A stretch of DNA of 7,585 nt, from positions 1-7,585 of the forward strand of contig JALSLT010000102.1 of NCBI GenBank assembly GCA_026988135.1, given 5' to 3'. The first letter of the stretch is position 1; the number at the start of each line of letters is the position of its first letter. Positions 6,277-7,585 of the stretch are shown piece by piece. The notes beneath the pieces are model-generated. The model made no database searches. It was given only the letters and a program-made list of their open reading frames with translations, and was not told the DNA's origin. The DNA is from Desulfurobacterium sp. (GTDB lineage Bacteria > Aquificota > Aquificia > Desulfurobacteriales > Desulfurobacteriaceae). Made by a program: the position numbers and the translations under genes.

Positions 6277-7063
6277 TATCGGCATGAACATCCATCTGAG
6301 GATATGGTATTGAAATTCCGTTTTCGTCAAACTCTGTTTTTATCTTTTCAAGAAGATCACTCCTAACAGCCCAGTAATCCCCACTATTAACCCACGGTCT
6401 CACAAAGAAATTGATACTGCTATCAGCAAGCTCTGCTACTCCAACAGACGGAGCCGGTTCTTTAAGAATTCTACTATCCCTTTTCAGAATATTCATCAAA
6501 ACTTCTTTTGCTTTCTTTACATCATCTTCATACCCTATACCTATTGCCAAATCCAATCTTCTAATAGGTTCCAAAGAATAGTTCTTAATATTTCCACCGA
6601 TAATTGCTGAATTCGGTACAAAAATAACAACATTATCAGGTGTTTTAAGAGTTGTGTTAAGTATCCCAAGAATTTCCACAGTCCCTGCCGTTCCTGCGAC
6701 CTCTACAAAATCACCTTTTTTAAATGGTTTCAATAGAATAAGAAGTATTCCCGCTCCTATATTCGAAATATTACTCTGAACGGCAAAACCGACAGCAAGG
6801 CCAAAGGCACCAATAATTGCTGCGAAGGATGTTGTATTAATCCCTAAAGCCCCGAGGGCGGCAATTATTATAAGAACAAGCAGCACTATGTAAACCGTGG
6901 TTTCCAAAAATTTCACAAGAGTTTCATCAATATTCGCTTTCTTAAGCACCCCTACAAGAATATGACTTACCTTTTTAGCAACCACCTTCCCAATCACAAA
7001 CACCGCAAGAGCGTAAAGGATTTTAACAACCCAAGTTAAAAAAATACCGAAAAGTACCTCCAT
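6266..7063 (-). CDS. mscS: Small-conductance mechanosensitive channel, MscS family
   Basis: A 265-residue inner-membrane channel that opens under membrane tension to release solutes after osmotic downshock. It is co-linear with E. coli MscS (286 residues) over nearly its full length: hydrophobic helices at about 5-28 (TM1), 50-70 (TM2) and 78-114 (TM3, pore-lining, GAFGLAVGFAVQSNISNIGAG at 85-105), then the beta domain with KPFKKGDFVEVAGTAGTV (112-129) and VPNSAIIGGNI (149-159), and the C-terminal domain with SSINFFVRPWVNSGD (215-229) and SIPYPQMDVH (251-260). Relative to E. coli, the pore leucine L109 is Phe93 and the hinge glycine G113 is Ser97, while L105 (Leu89), Q112 (Gln96) and G121 (Gly105) are kept. 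The start is supported by GGAGG four bases upstream. The gene is downstream of, and co-directional with, the ABC ATPase gene across a 68-base gap, and overlaps the convergent PLP enzyme gene by 11 bases. Confidence 0.95.
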   Translation of the reverse strand: MEVLFGIFLTWVVKILYALAVFVIGKVVAKKVSHILVGVLKKANIDETLVKFLETTVYIVLLVLIIIAALGALGINTTSFAAIIGAFGLAVGFAVQSNISNIGAGILLILLKPFKKGDFVEVAGTAGTVEILGILNTTLKTPDNVVIFVPNSAIIGGNIKNYSLEPIRRLDLAIGIGYEDDVKKAKEVLMNILKRDSRILKEPAPSVGVAELADSSINFFVRPWVNSGDYWAVRSDLLEKIKTEFDENGISIPYPQMDVHADIKK

Positions 7064-7067
7064 ATTT

Positions 7068-7072
7068 CCTCC
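7068..7072 (-). promoter_or_regulatory. Ribosome binding site for mscS
   Basis: Read on the minus strand, TGGAGGAAAT directly precedes the ATG, with GGAGG 4 bases from the start codon. It is a near-perfect Shine-Dalgarno match and supports the start at 7063. Confidence 0.75.
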
Positions 7073-7131
7073 AGAAAGTCAGAATAGAACGCATATTTTA
7101 CTATATTTCTGAATAAGTTTTATGAAGAAAA

Positions 7132-7585
7132 CTAAACTTGGAGAACAACCACATCATCTTCCACAATAGAAAAATCAAAAAAACCCCCTTCATTAAATCC
7201 ATTTTTAACAAAAGAACGTTTTGAAAATACGGATGAAACGACCAATTCACCCGATATTTCAATTAAACACTCCACAAACACTCCCTTAAAAACGACTTTT
7301 TTTATTCTTCCTTTAAAAACCTTACTGCTTCCTTTATTACCCGGGCAAAAAGAGTGGGAAGGAATTACAACGGAAACATCCCCACAGTAGTTCTTCCCTT
7401 TTAGAAAAATTTCTATCTCTCTTACTTTTAGAACAGTTCCACCTGGTATTTTTACGGCAGTCGCTTTAAATATATTTTTAAATCCCAAAATCTTTGCAAC
7501 TTTCTCAGTTTCCGGATTTACCAAAACATCTTCCGGCTTTCCTTTTTGAACAACTTTTCCAAAATCATAAATTACCATATAATCA
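7132..7585 (-). CDS. ABC transporter ATPase, C-terminal part with TOBE-like region, 5' partial
   Basis: About 150 residues of the C-terminus of an ABC import ATPase. The frame stays open to the window edge (Asp-Tyr codons precede the Met at 7578), and DYMVIYDFGKVVQKGKPEDV matches the segment after the H-loop of such ATPases (usually ADR-x-x-V-x-x-x-GKIVQ-x-G-x-P-x-EV), so that Met is internal, not the start. The Walker A, Walker B, signature and H-loop motifs lie outside the window. After NPETEKVAKILGFKNIFKA comes a beta-rich region of about 110 residues with a VFKGRIKKVVFKG segment (105-117 from the visible Met), like the TOBE domains of the ModC/WtpC/CysA/FbpC group. The GFKNIFKA junction resembles tungstate/molybdate transporter ATPases, but the substrate cannot be settled from this fragment. 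No permease or binding protein is visible. The stop TAG lies 68 bases before mscS. Confidence 0.75.
   Translation of the reverse strand, partial: DYMVIYDFGKVVQKGKPEDVLVNPETEKVAKILGFKNIFKATAVKIPGGTVLKVREIEIFLKGKNYCGDVSVVIPSHSFCPGNKGSSKVFKGRIKKVVFKGVFVECLIEISGELVVSSVFSKRSFVKNGFNEGGFFDFSIVEDDVVVLQV

Noticed and set aside
7064..7131. Possible separate promoter for mscS (minus-strand TATAGT or TAAAAT as -10)
   Set aside because: No acceptable -35 element at normal spacing; such hexamers are expected by chance in AT-rich DNA, and mscS may be co-transcribed with the ABC gene.
7115..7139. Weak inverted repeats (AGTTTT/AAAACT and AAGTTT/AAACTT) at the end of the ABC gene
   Set aside because: Stems are six AT-rich pairs and mutually exclusive, without a following T-run, so they do not make a convincing terminator.

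Overview
The window is AT-rich bacterial DNA. Arginine is written mostly AGA, isoleucine often ATA and glycine mostly GGA. Proteins are lysine/glutamate/isoleucine-rich and genes are tightly packed, with GGAGG-type ribosome binding sites. This fits an anaerobic thermophilic bacterium; an Aquificota member such as a Desulfurobacteriaceae relative is a reasonable guess, but it is inference only. No RNA genes, mobile elements, CRISPR arrays or gene-free stretch above 300 bases were seen.

Bases 1-6276 hold six plus-strand genes that read as one operon, with junctions of +13, +2, -1, +21 and -17 bases. Five of them form a split, 'archaeal-type' glutamate synthase: the FMN/Fe-S synthase subunit (5' end outside the window), a four-cluster polyferredoxin, an FAD/NAD(P)H oxidoreductase, the class II glutamine amidotransferase subunit, and the GXGXG subunit. 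In the fused bacterial GltB these domains lie in the order amidotransferase, FMN, GXGXG. Here the FMN domain comes first and the electron-transfer genes sit between it and the amidotransferase. The inferred flow is NAD(P)H to FAD protein to polyferredoxin to the Fe-S/FMN subunit, where 2-oxoglutarate plus ammonia released from glutamine becomes glutamate. The sixth gene, overlapping the GXGXG gene by 17 bases, is a PLP-dependent class V aminotransferase/cysteine desulfurase-like enzyme with both the PLP lysine and a cysteine-desulfurase-type cysteine loop.

Bases 6266-7585 are on the minus strand. An MscS-type mechanosensitive channel gene meets the operon tail to tail with an 11-base overlap. 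Upstream of it is the 3' end of an ABC transporter ATPase gene with a TOBE-like C-terminal region (molybdate/tungstate/sulfate-importer style), cut by the window edge.

The main points of interest are the operon layout with an intact PLP enzyme coupled to glutamate synthase, a short predicted propeptide in front of the amidotransferase nucleophile (Cys10), extra cysteines in several subunits, and pore-lining substitutions in the MscS protein. I see no clearly new type of system; this is a recognisable metabolic operon with some unusual details.
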